Assembly (NCBI GenBank): GCA_030278955.1
Contig: JAOANR010000014.1
Location: 574,965 to 638,964 of the forward strand
Reading direction: 5' to 3'
Source of the DNA: Hygrophila difformis
Lineage: Eukaryota > Streptophyta > Magnoliopsida > Lamiales > Acanthaceae
DNA: 64,000 nt
The notes under the pieces are model-generated. The model had not been told where the DNA came from, did no database searches, and saw only the letters and a program-made list of their open reading frames with translations. The position numbers and the translations under genes were made by a program. Positions 36,223 through 47,800 of the stretch are shown here, piece after piece (the stretch's first letter is position 1; each line of letters opens with the position of its first letter).

Positions 36223-36620
36223 AAAGAGGTGTATTGGGAGTATTCAATGCAGTGTTTGTAGGATTTTTTTTGGACTTTTAAAGTTTGACATATTCAATTT
36301 ATATTTTAAAAAGTGTGTATTCAATACAGATTTTAAGAAGTCTTTAAAAATCTAAGTGTATTCAATACAGATTTTAAAATCTAAGTCTTTTAAAATATTG
36401 ATGTATTAAACCATCCATTAATTTTAAATCTTTATAGACTTTAATGAATTATCTTGAAAAATATAACTAACCAAAATCTATCTAGTCAATCCAAGATTTC
36501 TAAAAGTTACTATAGCCAAACTCTACAAAAAATCAATCAACAACTACGTAAGTCTATGGACTCTCTCTAAATCCACCAACTTCTTAAAATCTATAAAACT
36601 CTAGATTGAATACACCCCCA
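36223..36620. mobile_element. MITE with GTGTATTCAAT-type ends
   Basis: The left end GGTGTATTGGGAGTATTCAA and the inverted right end (minus strand GGGGGTGTATTCAATCTAG) bracket about 400 bp with repeated ATTCAATACAGATTTTAA units. Repeated with its flank at 51284-51680. Confidence 0.55.
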
Positions 36621-37868
36621 TAAGAGTTCTTTTGGATTTCAAGTCGGGTATATTGAATCTGGATTTTTTTAAAAAAATAAAATAAAAAATTTAAGGTATT
36701 CAATAAATAATTTTTTTTTTTGCGTGTATCGGGTATCCCCAAACCACATTAGGCCAAGAAGTGTACTTCAGCACAAAGATCTTTGGTATACACAATATTT
36801 CATCTTTTTCTCGGACCCCTACTCAAACCTTGACTCCATTATTTTATTTTCAAATCTCAAAATAAGAACAGTGAGGAATATGGATTTATGTTTCATTCCA
36901 ATGGAGAAAAATATGGCCCGAGATGATTCGGATGCAATTGTGGTTTATGTAGATTTTACGTAGTTAAGTAATTTTCAAACAAATTTCACACATTTATATT
37001 GGTCATTTATGGTCGTGCGTACTATGTTTTTCGGCAAATAATGGCCGAAAAATGAAAATGAGTAATATCTTCAGCCAACGCATGGTAATTAAATTAAATG
37101 AGTAATTAATATCTTCAGCCAGTATATGCCGATCATGGTGGAGGATCTAAAAAGGGAAGGGTGTTTATGTAGTAGTGTTGACCGATCAAGTGCTCGTCAT
37201 ATAATATACTACCTCCGTTTCCGTGAAAATGAAACATTTGATTTTTTTTGACACTATTCATTATTTAACTTTGATTCACATTTATATGATAGTTATAGAA
37301 GAAAAAATATAGTTAAGTGAGATCTTCTTAGAATCGTCTCCTCTTGTAGTTTTTAGAATATCCAATTTTTATAATTTTTTTGTACACAATGTAAGTTATT
37401 CATCGTAAAAAATGTGCATTGGATTGCGTGCGCTGGGTAAATGTTGCAGATTCATGAGAACATATGAAGTATGTATTAGTGCAACATTCAGCATTCATTC
37501 AATAACCCTGACTTATTTTTTCCAACATTCAATACCAATCAAACAACATGCAAGATAGATAAAATCATTGAGAAGTTAAGTGCAATAAACCATTAAATCC
37601 AACATTCAATACCAAATGGCATTTGGTGGTGATGGGCTGATGGCAGTGGTGGTGCCTCCTGAATTACAAGATATCGTGCTTCCTCATACTTCGCATGTCA
37701 GCGTCTGTATAAGGTGGTAGGTCAACACTCATCTATACATCATTATACGTATCGTAAACATGAACAAAAAAAAAAAACTAGTAGAAACCAGATAAAGCAA
37801 CAAAGGCGGAAAAAGATAAAATTATTGGGAATTTCGGTCACTACTTGCCAAAAATTCAACTAGATTTT
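36234..37868. repeat. 5' flank block of element 1 (copy 1)
   Basis: This 1.6-kb block lies directly before the LTR start and is repeated at 51284-52928, again directly before an LTR. It contains the GTGTATTCAAT MITE and a Stowaway-like MITE (about 37208-37450), and no convincing gene. Identity between the copies is very high. Confidence 0.9.
37208..37450. mobile_element. Stowaway-like MITE in the flank block
   Basis: Begins with CTACCTCCGTTTCCGTG and carries the family body (GTTAAGTGAGATCTTCTTAG, then TTGTACACAATGTAAGTTAT). The right end is decayed. Duplicated at about 52267-52510. Confidence 0.55.
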
Positions 37869-38184
37869 TGATAATGGCCTGAAATGACCATTATTTTCAA
37901 TCCATTTCCGTGTCTTAAACGGACATTTGATCGCATTCCGGTCTTACATTAAGTAAGAAAGCAGTTGAATTGGACTGATTTATGCATAATTGTAAAAATA
38001 ATAAGCTGGTGTGAAAAAGGCATAAATATGTAATTTTATTACATATTTATGTTAGAAAAATCCAAAAACATGAGAAAAAGAAATGAAAAGAAAAAGGAAT
38101 GAAAAAGATGGGAAAAATATAGAAAAGCCCACGAAAAGAACATTTTCGGCCCATCTGGCCCAATCCAGCAGGCCCAGGAGCACC

Positions 38185-38402
38185 CTTGTCGCGGAAGCTC
38201 CTTTGTCGCGATGCATGGTTCCGCGACCAAGCAGCTCAGATGAAGAAGGAAACCAGCCAAGCCCTTTGTCGCGATGGCACGTTCCGCGACAAAGGTATGC
38301 TCCGCGACAAAGACACCCAATTAGAGACACAAGACCCAGTCGAGAAGCTTTGCCACATGCAGTGTGTTCCGCGACCAAACTTGATGCTCCGAGACAAAGC
38401 TG
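38185..38402. repeat. TTGTCGCGG palindrome cluster, U3, element 1
   Basis: Forward sites TTGTCGCGG or TTGTCGCGATG alternate with reverse sites CGCGACAAAG or CGCGACCAAG upstream of the LTR TATA box. The cluster lies in U3, so it would not be at the 5' end of the transcript. Confidence 0.85.
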
Positions 38403-38469
38403 TGATGTGTGTGATGTCTTGAGACACAATGGGCTCAATTCAAGGCCCATAAGCTTAGGGTTTCCCCTC

Positions 38470-38477
38470 TATAAATA
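38470..38477 (+). promoter_or_regulatory. LTR TATA box, element 1
   Basis: TATAAATA in CCCCTCTATAAATATGAGG, conserved at 53563 and 56574. It marks the likely U3/R transition. Confidence 0.75.
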
Positions 38478-39100
38478 TGAGGTGTTTCCTTTGAGCTAAA
38501 GGTTGGAAGAATTTTGGAGAGAACATACACTCTTGAAGACAAGTTGGGAGCTCAGTTAGTTTAGTTTAGTTTAGGGTAGTTTAGTTAGGTTTTTCTTGTA
38601 TTATTTAATTTATGCATTAGTTAGATGCAGTTTTTAGCATTTTAGTTTAGATAGTCAGTTTTTACATCTTGTTTCTTGTTCTAAACTTCTGCTTAGGGTT
38701 TGTAATACCCAAATCATGGGTATTAACAACACCCATTTAATAATATGGGAAAACATTCTCCACAAGTGTCCCAAAAATCATGAAATGGGTCTCACACCCC
38801 ATGGATCTAACTGCTTTCATTTTCTGTCGGTCACTTTGACCCTTTTTCTCATTTTAATATCACTGGTTGGTGATTTTTCTTTGGATAATGTTGCATGTTT
38901 ATGGGTGATCAAGCTTAGATTAGGGTTTCTTCAATTTTAAGTTTGTTTTATTTCTATTATGTTCAAGCATGTTCTAGCTAGATTCAAATTCTGTTTTGTT
39001 ATTTTTAGCTTAGTTTAGCTTTTGAATCTGAAATGGGTGAGATCACACACAATGCATGCCACTGTTCCACCTTACTTTTCTGACATGTGTCCTGGACACA

Positions 39101-39572
39101 CCTTTGTCGCGGAACAACTCTTGTCGCGGAACCACGTTCCGCGACAAAATGACACTTTGGCGACAAAGGTGCCAAATAACACTTGTTAGCAATATTTCGA
39201 AACCCTTGGTCGCGAAACAACTCTTGTCGCGGAACCACGTTCCGCGACAAAATCCTTGATTAGCGACCAAGGACCCAAATACTTGTGATTTTATTCTGGA
39301 AAGGGCTTTGTCGCGAAGCAACCTTGTCGCGGAACCACGTTCCGCGACAAAACCTCTTGTTCCGCAACAAGAATTATGCCATTGTCCAATTTTCAAACCC
39401 TTGTCGCCATGCCTCTTTGTCGCAGAACCATGTTCCGCGATAAAATTTTTGCTTAGCGACAAAATAAACCCTAATTTTCAAAATCCCATTCCTCTCATTT
39501 CCCACCCTTTGTCGCGAAACCCTTGTCGCGGACCCATGGTCCGCGACACAAACTCTACTCCGCGACAAAGTG
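39101..39572. repeat. Nested TTTGTCGCGGAAC palindrome cluster, R/U5, element 1
   Basis: Five higher-order units follow the order forward, forward, reverse, reverse. The inner arms pair as TTGTCGCGGAAC with GTTCCGCGACAA around a CAC loop (39121-39147). The outer arms pair as CCTTTGTCGC with GCGACAAAGG (39101-39110 and 39160-39169). In the next unit the outer arms read CCTTGGTCGC and GCGACCAAGG, so both sides changed together. Confidence 0.9.
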
Positions 39573-41477
39573 GCACCTTTTTGCCAAATTTTTATTCTTC
39601 ATCTTCCTCAGTAATTAATTGGACCTTTATATTAATATTTGAGGTTGAAATCCAATGATCTCAACCCATGATTATTTTGATATAAAGAATTTTGTTCAAT
39701 TCCACTAAAAGACTCTTCTACAAAAAAATTAAACTCTAATGATCTAAGCATATAATCCGGACTGTAATTAATTAATTATGGAATGAGTGATTATTTAGAC
39801 ATGAAGAGTAACTATGGAATCAATTCCATACCCTTACATGAGAAACCAATGTCTCTCATGCGAGATGACCCAAAAATATTTTCTGTTATTTATTTTGTCT
39901 TTGCCCGTGGTGTGTGAAACAGCTAGTAAGAAATACAACAGACTAATGTTGGCAGGTATTCCCACACGGATAACTATCTCGTAGTCTGAATATTAATTAC
40001 TAGATGTTATTTTGCATGGTCCGGATAGTGGTCGGTGGAAGCCTTGGCGAACCGTCCATCCGGGATTGTATAGCTGCTCAGCTGACTCCTATCCAGATAC
40101 AGTTTTCTTTTTCTTTATCTTAATTTCAAACCTGAATTTCGAGCTGTAATATCATCAAACGGTGTCGATCAACATTGTTTGAATAATACTACAGTAAGAA
40201 AACATGTAGGTTTTTCTCTCTCATTTCACAGATAGTAGAAGTCCTGACGACAGCGATCACTGTTGTTTAAGGTCTTCTGCTATCTAAAATCATCTCACCT
40301 TAATAATTAGGGAACTGGACCACAGATAACTGCAATCCAATTTACCCTAATTATTTTGTCATCTCTTTAGCCAAAATTCTTCTCATCTCCGGCTATTTCA
40401 TCTCTGTGTATCAACTTCTGTCTAAACCCACCTTATATTTTGGGTTATTTAATTTTACACTTCTCTATAAAATTATGCATGATATTAATATGTAGATATT
40501 GTGGTCAATATTATTTTGGGATCCTTTCCTTGGACATAGAAGTCTTGATTTTAATCAGATGACTCATACTAAATTTCCAACAAAAATTCATTTACAAAAT
40601 CCGGATCTGAGTAAGGGATAAACTCCACAGTTATGACTAATTCATATCCGACTGGGGGTTGATTTTAGGAATTATAAGCAGAGTCAGCGATTAGGTCTCA
40701 CCTAGACTGAAAGGATCTGTGTTTTAATTGAGAGTCTAGTACCTGTTTAGGGAATGATTTTCAAACATCTATTATTTTCCAAAATTGTTGTGTGTTTGAA
40801 ATCTGGTATTAAATATCACACTGAGATGGGGTCCACTTGGATTCAAATACGTTGTGATAGATAATTCCAGAGGAACAATACATAGGCCTTTGTTATTCTC
40901 TAAGATAGGGTTGAGTTCCTTTCAACTGCTATCCTCTTCTGCCAAAGCCTATTTTTGAGTCCTGAGTGAGCGCATCCGGAACAAACTAATTTGTTAGTTC
41001 GTTTCATTAGTTTGTGTCTCATAACCACCCGAAGGGAAGTGAACACTGCAAGCGATTCACTGAGATTAGGGAATTCTTGATCCACACCCAGTCATTCTGA
41101 CTGGGGGCTTTCTTTTACTACCAGGGTCAGACTTTCAAAAACCTCCGAGTGATAGGATTTTAAATGCTTTCTTTACCGCTTTCTTTTAACTGCTTTCTTT
41201 AGAGGTCACTCGGTTGTATTGAGAGTTGTGTAACTGCTACTAGGACTGAGAGTTAAGGGATAGTTCAGGGCTTGATTAGAATCTTTGGGCGTGACATGGG
41301 GGAATGATAACGGTACTTGACACTTCAATAAATGATTTGTCAGGTGTTGCTTGTCCACCACAGATGGCTAACATACTCTTGCAAGGCATTGCAAGAGGAG
41401 TTGTAAGTTTGTGGTATCTTAGAGTTTGTTTTCTTAAGAGCATGTAAACTCTTACTGTAAGTACCTGTCTGTGGGAA

Positions 41478-42059
41478 CATGGTATAGGGAGCATGAAAAA
41501 TTGGCTAACTGAAAGGATTATCCCAAGCTAAGATTTGCGTATTAAAAACGGAAGTTTAATTGTGTTTCATCTGAATCTTGTCCAATCTTTATTATTTTCT
41601 CCCTGTCCCTTCTGTCTCATTTTAAATCTGCTTTCTTAGAATAATCTTAATCGCTTTCTTAGATTAATTCTATTTTATTGCTTTCTTAGATTAAATTTAA
41701 TTCGCTTTCTAGAATAGCTTTATCTGCTTTGTTTTCATCGCCTTCATAGTTTAGATTTAAAATTTTGTCATGGTATAGGGAGCATGAAAAATTGGCTAAC
41801 TGAAAGGATTATCCCAAGCTAAGATCTGCGTATTAAAAACGGAAGTTTAATTGTGTTTCATCTGAATCTTGTCCAATCTTTATTATTTTCTCCATGTCCC
41901 TTCCGTCTCATTTTAAATCTGCTTTCTTAGAATAATCTTAATCGCTTTCTTAGAATAATTCTATTTTATTGCTTTCTTAGATTAAATTTAATTCGCTTTC
42001 TAGAATAGCTTTATCTGCTTTGTTTTCATCGCCTTCATAGTTTAGATTTAAAATTTTGT
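41478..42059. repeat. 291-bp tandem duplication inside the element 1 LTR
   Basis: The block beginning CATGGTATAGGGAGCATG is present twice head to tail (41478-41768 and 41769-42059) with a few differences. LTR copy 3 has only one copy at the equivalent place. Each block holds GCTTTCTTAGATTAAT sub-repeats. Confidence 0.92.
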
Positions 42060-42373
42060 CAAGTAGTTGATAGTCAAAACACACACTTGAATCGAGTAAC
42101 CGAGTGGAAAATCTTAATAAACATGTGGGCCCTGCTTCTATCGCACATCCTCCAGTGAACGATCTGGTCTTACTATAAATTACTGCAATTTTTGATGCCG
42201 TGCGCTTTCGGGGGCACAGTTTCTTAACACGAGTAATAAAAACATGACAACCTATAAATATATTCCCTAATCCTAACTCCGCCATCATAAATTGGTTTCA
42301 TTTAAATAAAATTGAAAACCAGGATCATGATTTTTCAGAAAATACTCGTGTGCGGAAATTGTCAAAAGTTTCA

Positions 42374-42391
42374 TGGCGCCGTTGCCGGGGA
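42374..42391 (+). promoter_or_regulatory. Primer binding site (tRNA-Asp type), element 1
   Basis: TGGCGCCGTTGCCGGGGA begins at the first base after the LTR. This is the PBS classically seen in Athila-like Ty3/gypsy elements, complementary to the 3' end of tRNA-Asp. Confidence 0.92.
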
Positions 42392-42503
42392 GGATGCAGC
42401 GTCATTTATTAAGAGAATTACACTCCTGATTACTCATAGATTAGCTTAGTTTAGTGTAATATATCTAATTCAGAATAGAAAAAGTACCCTCAAGATTAAT
42501 TGA

Positions 42504-42540
42504 ACATTTAGAGTACCAAGACTCTAAATGTGAGGATGTT
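42504..42540 (+). promoter_or_regulatory. Leader hairpin with polypurine-like GTGAGGATGTT
   Basis: ACATTTAGAGT pairs perfectly with ACTCTAAATGT around ACCAAG and is followed directly by GAGGATGTT. The same arrangement is conserved in element 2 (60628-60664). Confidence 0.7.
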
Positions 42541-42893
42541 GAACTGAGGAGAAAACCTAACCTATTGGGTATTTATCTGTCTTGCAGGAAATTCGGAACC
42601 ACCCAAAAAGAAGGAGCAGAAAAAGCATGGAAAACCAGGTTCTTGGTTGGGTAAATTCCACAAATCTAAGAAATTATTTTCGGAATTTAAAGCAATTTAA
42701 GATCCGGAATAAATCTCGCAGATAAATGGAACTGACCCAACCTAATTTTGTGCAAGTAGATTATTTTAAATAATGGCCCAATGTTTTGAATTTATTTTGA
42801 CTGAATTCATTCAGGTCCAAATCAAATAAAATGGACTCAGGCCCAACGTCACACTCGGGCCCAGTCCGTTGAAAATTTGAAAATTCAAAAAGT

Positions 42894-43307
42894 TTGTCGC
42901 GGAATGACCATTTTGTCGCGGAACAACGTTCCGCGACCAAGTGCAACTCCGCGACAAAGTTCCCCTTATCATCAAACCCTGTTTGTCTTTGTCGCGGAAT
43001 AACCATTTTGTCGCGATGCACAGCATCGCGACCAAGTGCAACTCCGCGACAAAATTTCACTCATCCCTGAGCTCTGTTTGTCTTTGTCGCGGAACACTTT
43101 GTCGCGGAGCACTGCATCGCGACAAAGCTCCTGTTCCGCGACACGAGCACACTTCATCCCATTTTTTTACTTCCTATTTTGTCGCGGTAGCCTTTGTCGC
43201 GGAGCATGACTCCGCGACAAACTAACCCTTCCGCGACACATCTAATGTCGCCAAAGCCTGGTCGCGAAACCCTGTTTCGCGACACTGGGCTAGGGTTCCG
43301 CGACCGG
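42894..43307. repeat. TTTGTCGCGG palindrome cluster, 5' leader, element 1
   Basis: Dense hairpins with differing arms that still match: GTCGCGATGC with GCATCGCGAC (43010-43032), TTTGTCGCGGAG with CTCCGCGACAAA (43193-43221), and GTCGCGAAAC with GTTTCGCGAC (43261-43283). The cluster lies between the PBS and the first ATG of the spliced frame. Confidence 0.88.
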
Positions 43308-43316
43308 ACCCACCAG

Positions 43317-43324
43317 TACTTAAA
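43317..43324 (+). promoter_or_regulatory. Possible internal core promoter, element 1
   Basis: TACTTAAA followed by a CT-rich tract (CCCCTCCCTCTTCTTCCC), about 160 bp before the ATG at 43485. Element 2 has TATTTAAA at the same place (61438), a better TATA. It could allow a transcript independent of the LTR. Confidence 0.35.
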
Positions 43325-43528
43325 CCCCTTCCCCTCCCTCTTCTTCCCTACGCATTCAGACTTAGAAAATTTTCGAAAACTGCTCGTACGCGAAAACCTT
43401 TCCCGAAGAACACCACAGTGTTCCTCGCACTCGTTTCCTACCACTTCCAGGCGTTACTCTGCTCGATTTTCGCGCACAATCACTATGGAACCTTTGTCTT
43501 CGTCATCTCCAAAGAAAGCCGAGCCCTG

Positions 43529-44897
43529 GTAAGTGTTTTCTTGTCTGTTTCTCGCGCACCCATTGCCCCTGTTTTCGCGTTTTTAGGGATTCTCGTGTTT
43601 TGATTTTTGAGAAGGTGTGAATAGGTTTCCTTATGGTCTTTTTCGCTTAGGGGAGTTCGATTTCAGGGAATGTGTGGTTTGGGCATGTTGGATTTTGATT
43701 CCCTGTTTATTATTGTTAATGGCCGAGCATGATAAGGAAGTTAGATGATTGTTTGCAGTGGTTTGTAGGGCTAAAGATGGTTGATTCTGTAGTGCATTTT
43801 GTCCTCTGATTTGATTCATGATTCTAGGCTGCCATTCTGTGCCATGTTTGCCTATTTCGAGCTTTTAGGGTTCTAAGAAAGTGGCTACCTATCTCCACCT
43901 GGATTCTTGCTAGACAGTTCCTACTTGATTAAGAAATTGATGAGCATTTGGTCACTATTCTGAGTGATTTGGTGTTGTCGGTTGCTTATGAATAAGACAG
44001 GAGCATGCTAGTTGGTTTAATCTTATGTTTTTGGTATAGGAGCATGAATTGGTGTAAGATGGCTGTTGATTTGCTTCTGTGTTCATGTTGTTTTACATGC
44101 TAATATGCATTTAATGTTGTTTTCCCTGTTATGGTATGTCTGTGTATGTGTGCTGCAGATATGAAAAAGTGAATGTTTGTCTGTGTTTGGCAATCTGTGC
44201 ACCAATCCCCTTTTGCAAGTTTACTTTTCCACAAAAAGACAAAACAGTGTTGAGAATCTTGGTTGACAATGTGTTTTTGTTCCCAATGGAACTAAAGTGT
44301 GAGTTAAGTAGCAGTATTTTTGCCACATCAACTGCTATCTTTTTACAAAATCCAAAAATGGGACCGCACACATCCCACTTTTCATTAAATAAAAACAAGT
44401 CAACCATTTTAAAATTAAAAAAATAGTGTTTGCAATTTTCTTGAACGTTCTAACTGTCCAATAACAGTCCAAACAATCCGGAAACAGCAAATCCACTCCA
44501 CCACGCCTCCATTGCACATTCCATTCTCGAGCAATCCATTCCATCGCCGTCATTTCATTCCATTTTCAACAAGTGCCTCGAGCTTGTTTAATAAAATTTG
44601 AAAAACAAACTTTTAGGCCCAATGGCCCATTAAAAAAGGAATTTTTGGTCCAATGACCATTTTATTTTTATTTCTCCCTTTGATTGGACTCAATAGTCCA
44701 ATCAAGATATCTTCTTCTAAGTCCTAAGACGCCAATACCTTATCTTTGGACTTTTTAATAAACTCAAGATCAAATCACTTAAATCACATTTCGAGCCTAG
44801 CAAAGCTCAAAATGTGAGGATGTTGATTTTCAAACTTGAATAATCTTTGAAAAACGATAAAAATTTGGATGTGTCTAAACACCTTGGCCTTTTTCAG
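43529..44897 (+). other. Intron in the leader/gag region, element 1
   Basis: A 1,369-bp intron with donor TGGTAAGTG and acceptor CCTTTTTCAGGA. It contains a short hairpin followed by GTGAGGATGTT (44786-44824) near its 3' end. Both splice sites and the frame across them are conserved in element 2 (61656-63109). Confidence 0.75.
44786..44824 (+). promoter_or_regulatory. Intronic hairpin with GTGAGGATGTT, element 1
   Basis: ACATTTCGAGC pairs with GCTCAAAATGT (one C-A mismatch) around an 8-base loop and is followed by GAGGATGTT. Element 2 has a 13-bp version at 62993-63023. Confidence 0.65.
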
Positions 44898-47800
44898 GAA
44901 TGAGTTGGTAGTACAATCAGGCATCGGGTTGCCTGACTGCACATATGAGGCTGCTGGCAAGGAGGCCTCAATTGATCGAACAGAAATTATGGACATGAGA
45001 GATGCCATCAAATCAGTTCACAAAGTACCTCTGGACCATACTACGGATGAGAAACTGAAATTTCCCCCGGGATGGGACGTGCACATTCCTCCAGAAAACA
45101 GAACAATAGTTGCTGCATCGATAGAGATGGATTACTATCATTTTCTGAAGAAGTTTTGGATGAGGATGATGGATCATGCCCCCCAAGATGAAAAGACAAC
45201 TCCAGAAGTCCACCACGAACGCATGAAACTAAAGTTCAAAGAGCACAGGGCTGTGTGGAACCGACATGTAGAAAAAGGGACGAAAGACCCAAAGATCGCT
45301 GAGTTTGACATCATCATCCCTAATCAGATCATAGATCCTCAAGTTTGGATGGCCTTCGAGCACAAGCAGATGGATCTAAGTAAGGTCATAAACAGTGGGG
45401 CCATCATGATGTATGAAGCATTCCCATTCAAGTGGAATCCATATCTGTTTGAAGCAAAAGGACCGGTGGAACAAAGGTGGATTGCAGATCTAGCCCGTGC
45501 CAGGCATAGGGAGTTGACCTTCAATCTGTACAAGCGCCTCAAACACGCTGAGAAATTTGAACAAAGCCACAACACCTCATTATTGAATACAATGAGGAAG
45601 ATGATCAAGGATGCACGCGATCAATGGGACGAACTGACTACGGTCTGGGGAAAAGGCAATACAAGTATCACTAAGTCCTTTCTGGATGAGGGAGTAGTGT
45701 TACCTGCAGATGAGGTACTTGAAACCATTTTCACACATAGAAGGTATGGACGGTATGGAACAAACAAGGATGATGAATTTCCCCAGCACATAGCAGTATT
45801 AAGGGAACAGCTGCAAGTGGATATACGCAAAGGTGGCTGGAAGCCCAAAAAGAAAAAGGAAAGGCAGTTCGAGTTACTATCAAAAGCTGAGGCTGGATTG
45901 TATCTCAAGTATGATTCGGCAAAAGATATGTCCTACCTTGAAGGAATTCAGAAGGATCTGATAGGGGGCATGATGAATCATTACAGGGATTCTTACTGGG
46001 ATCTGATCATGGAGATAGACAAGTTCGCACTTGAGTATTGCAATAGCACTGCAAACGGGAAGAAAATTCTGCATTACATCAATAATGTCCGGAGTAAGTT
46101 CTGCACCAAGATCAAGAAAGACTAGGAGGACCAGCTGGGGAGAATCACTCAAAAGAGTTTCATTGAGGATTACTTACAGCGCGCCGAGAAGCAACTAGGC
46201 TATGAGGATGAACCAAACAGAGAAGAAGATCCAGACGCTGAGATTGATGCCTACTTTTCCACTCCTCCTGAGGCCAACCCACAGCCTACCCAGCCAGCAG
46301 TACAAGCTTCAGCCTTGCCGCCAAGAGGGCAACCTGAAGTGCAAAAAGTTGCCACCACTGAGCCTGTGGAACAGCAAGAAACAACTCATGCATCAGAATC
46401 AGCTGCTGCTATGCCCGAACCTCCAGTCCAGCCGAGTCAGTCTGAAAGGCCAGCACCAGCCTCATTCCAGTCTGAACCTCCTAAGCAGCCCAAGAAGAAA
46501 TTGATCAAGTTAGCAGACAAAGAGAAACCAGCAAGGGCCCCGGAGCCTAAAGTATCAATCAGAGAACCTGAGCCAACTGCTAGGAAAGTGGCAGAGCCCA
46601 CAGATCCCAAGGACAAAGGTAAGAAGCCGATGCCACCACCACCCCCGAAAAAGAAGCATCAAGTGGCATCCGATGCTGAACTGGCCAGAAAATTGCAAGA
46701 AGAGGAGAATGCACTGGCAGGCCTACCTGCTCAAACAAATGAAATAGGTGGTTCGGGAGTAGAGAAAATGACTGAGGAAGAACGATTGGAAATGGAAAAG
46801 AAAGCTGCAGAGGAGGAGCAGATCAGAAACAATATTCAGCAGACGAAGGACGAAGAGACTGCCAAGAAGATGCAAGCTGATCTGGAAAGCAGGAAATCTG
46901 GAGAGGCTGAATAGGGTAATGAAGATGACTTTGAGTTGAAAATCACTGGTGGAGTCGAAGGAAAGGGATTGAAGATCAAAGAAGAACAACCATCTGGATG
47001 GACTGGCCCTCTTATTCGTAGTGCTGAAACCCTTCGGGAAGAATTGAGACAGAACATCAACGAACAGATTGAAACGAGAATTGATGCTGGAGAAAAGCCA
47101 GATCAAATCAGATATCAGACAGAAGTGGGTCAATTGATCGATCCTCTCGTGGGCACGGCCAGAATTGAAGAATTCATCACTCAAGAAGGCCCGTCGCACC
47201 AACCTGAACGTTCAGAAGGATCGCAAGATTCCATCAATCCGGCAACATTGGCCAAAACATTGGAAGAACGGCCGAATGACGATCCCTTGGCCTCTGCACT
47301 CAAAGGAAACGTTCGAGAAATTTTGGACGGGGCATCATCTGAACGGTCAAAGAATAGAGAAATCTTGACTGAAACGGCAGCTGACGTTGATTCAGAAGAA
47401 GAGGCTCAGCAGGAGGAGCAAGAATTTATGGAGCAGCTGGCACCCATCTTCCAACGTCCTGTCGGGCAAGCCACACGAATTAGGGAAGATGAGGAGGAAC
47501 TTAGAGATGAAACATCTCATGGAGAAGGAGAGCCAAGTCAGAGGAGAGATGAGGCTGAACCAATGGATGACCCGCCGCAGGAAGGAGACAACCAAACAGA
47601 CTGGCACACGAGCGAAGACGAATCAGTCGGATCCATCCGGCCAGTCGAGTTTTGGTCCACAAATACTGTGAGGCAGAGAATGGGAGTTTCAAAAGAATAC
47701 GAGAAGAAAAAGCTGAGTACAGAACAGGCGCAGATCAAGTTCAATAGCAACAAAGAAAATGCAGAAAAGTACACGAAATTGCAGAAAAGGATAGTGCCGG

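Larger units (their letters stand above)
37869..42373 (+). mobile_element. Element 1, 5' LTR (4.5 kb)
   Basis: Starts TGATAATGGCC and ends AAAAGTTTCA, immediately before a tRNA-Asp-type PBS, giving TG...CA ends. The start is shared by four LTR copies (37869, 50791, 52929, 55954). A TATA box lies at 38470. Two clusters of TTTGTCGCGGAAC palindromes (38185-38402 and 39101-39572) lie on either side of it. At 4.5 kb it is much longer than the 1.5-2 kb usual for Athila LTRs. It includes a 291-bp tandem duplication (41478-42059). Small frames inside it are not genes. Confidence 0.88.

Noticed and set aside
36724..36963. 79-codon plus frame repeated at 51785-52024
   Set aside because: Conserved only because the whole flank block is duplicated; no domain, no splice context, low-complexity start.
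38083..38499. Protein-coding frames within the LTR palindrome clusters (also near 39043, 42941, 53143, 57413, 60886)
   Set aside because: They are open because CGCGACAAA-type repeats lack stops in several frames at once. They occur on both strands and differ between copies.
39101..39572. CRISPR-like array
   Set aside because: The repeats are palindromic half-sites in both orientations with uneven spacing, there are no unique spacers of constant length, and the context is a plant retroelement.
46123..46125. TMV-type programmed stop readthrough
   Set aside because: The codons after TAG are GAG GAC, not CAR YYA, and the other two stops also lack the context. Decay is more likely, though not excluded.
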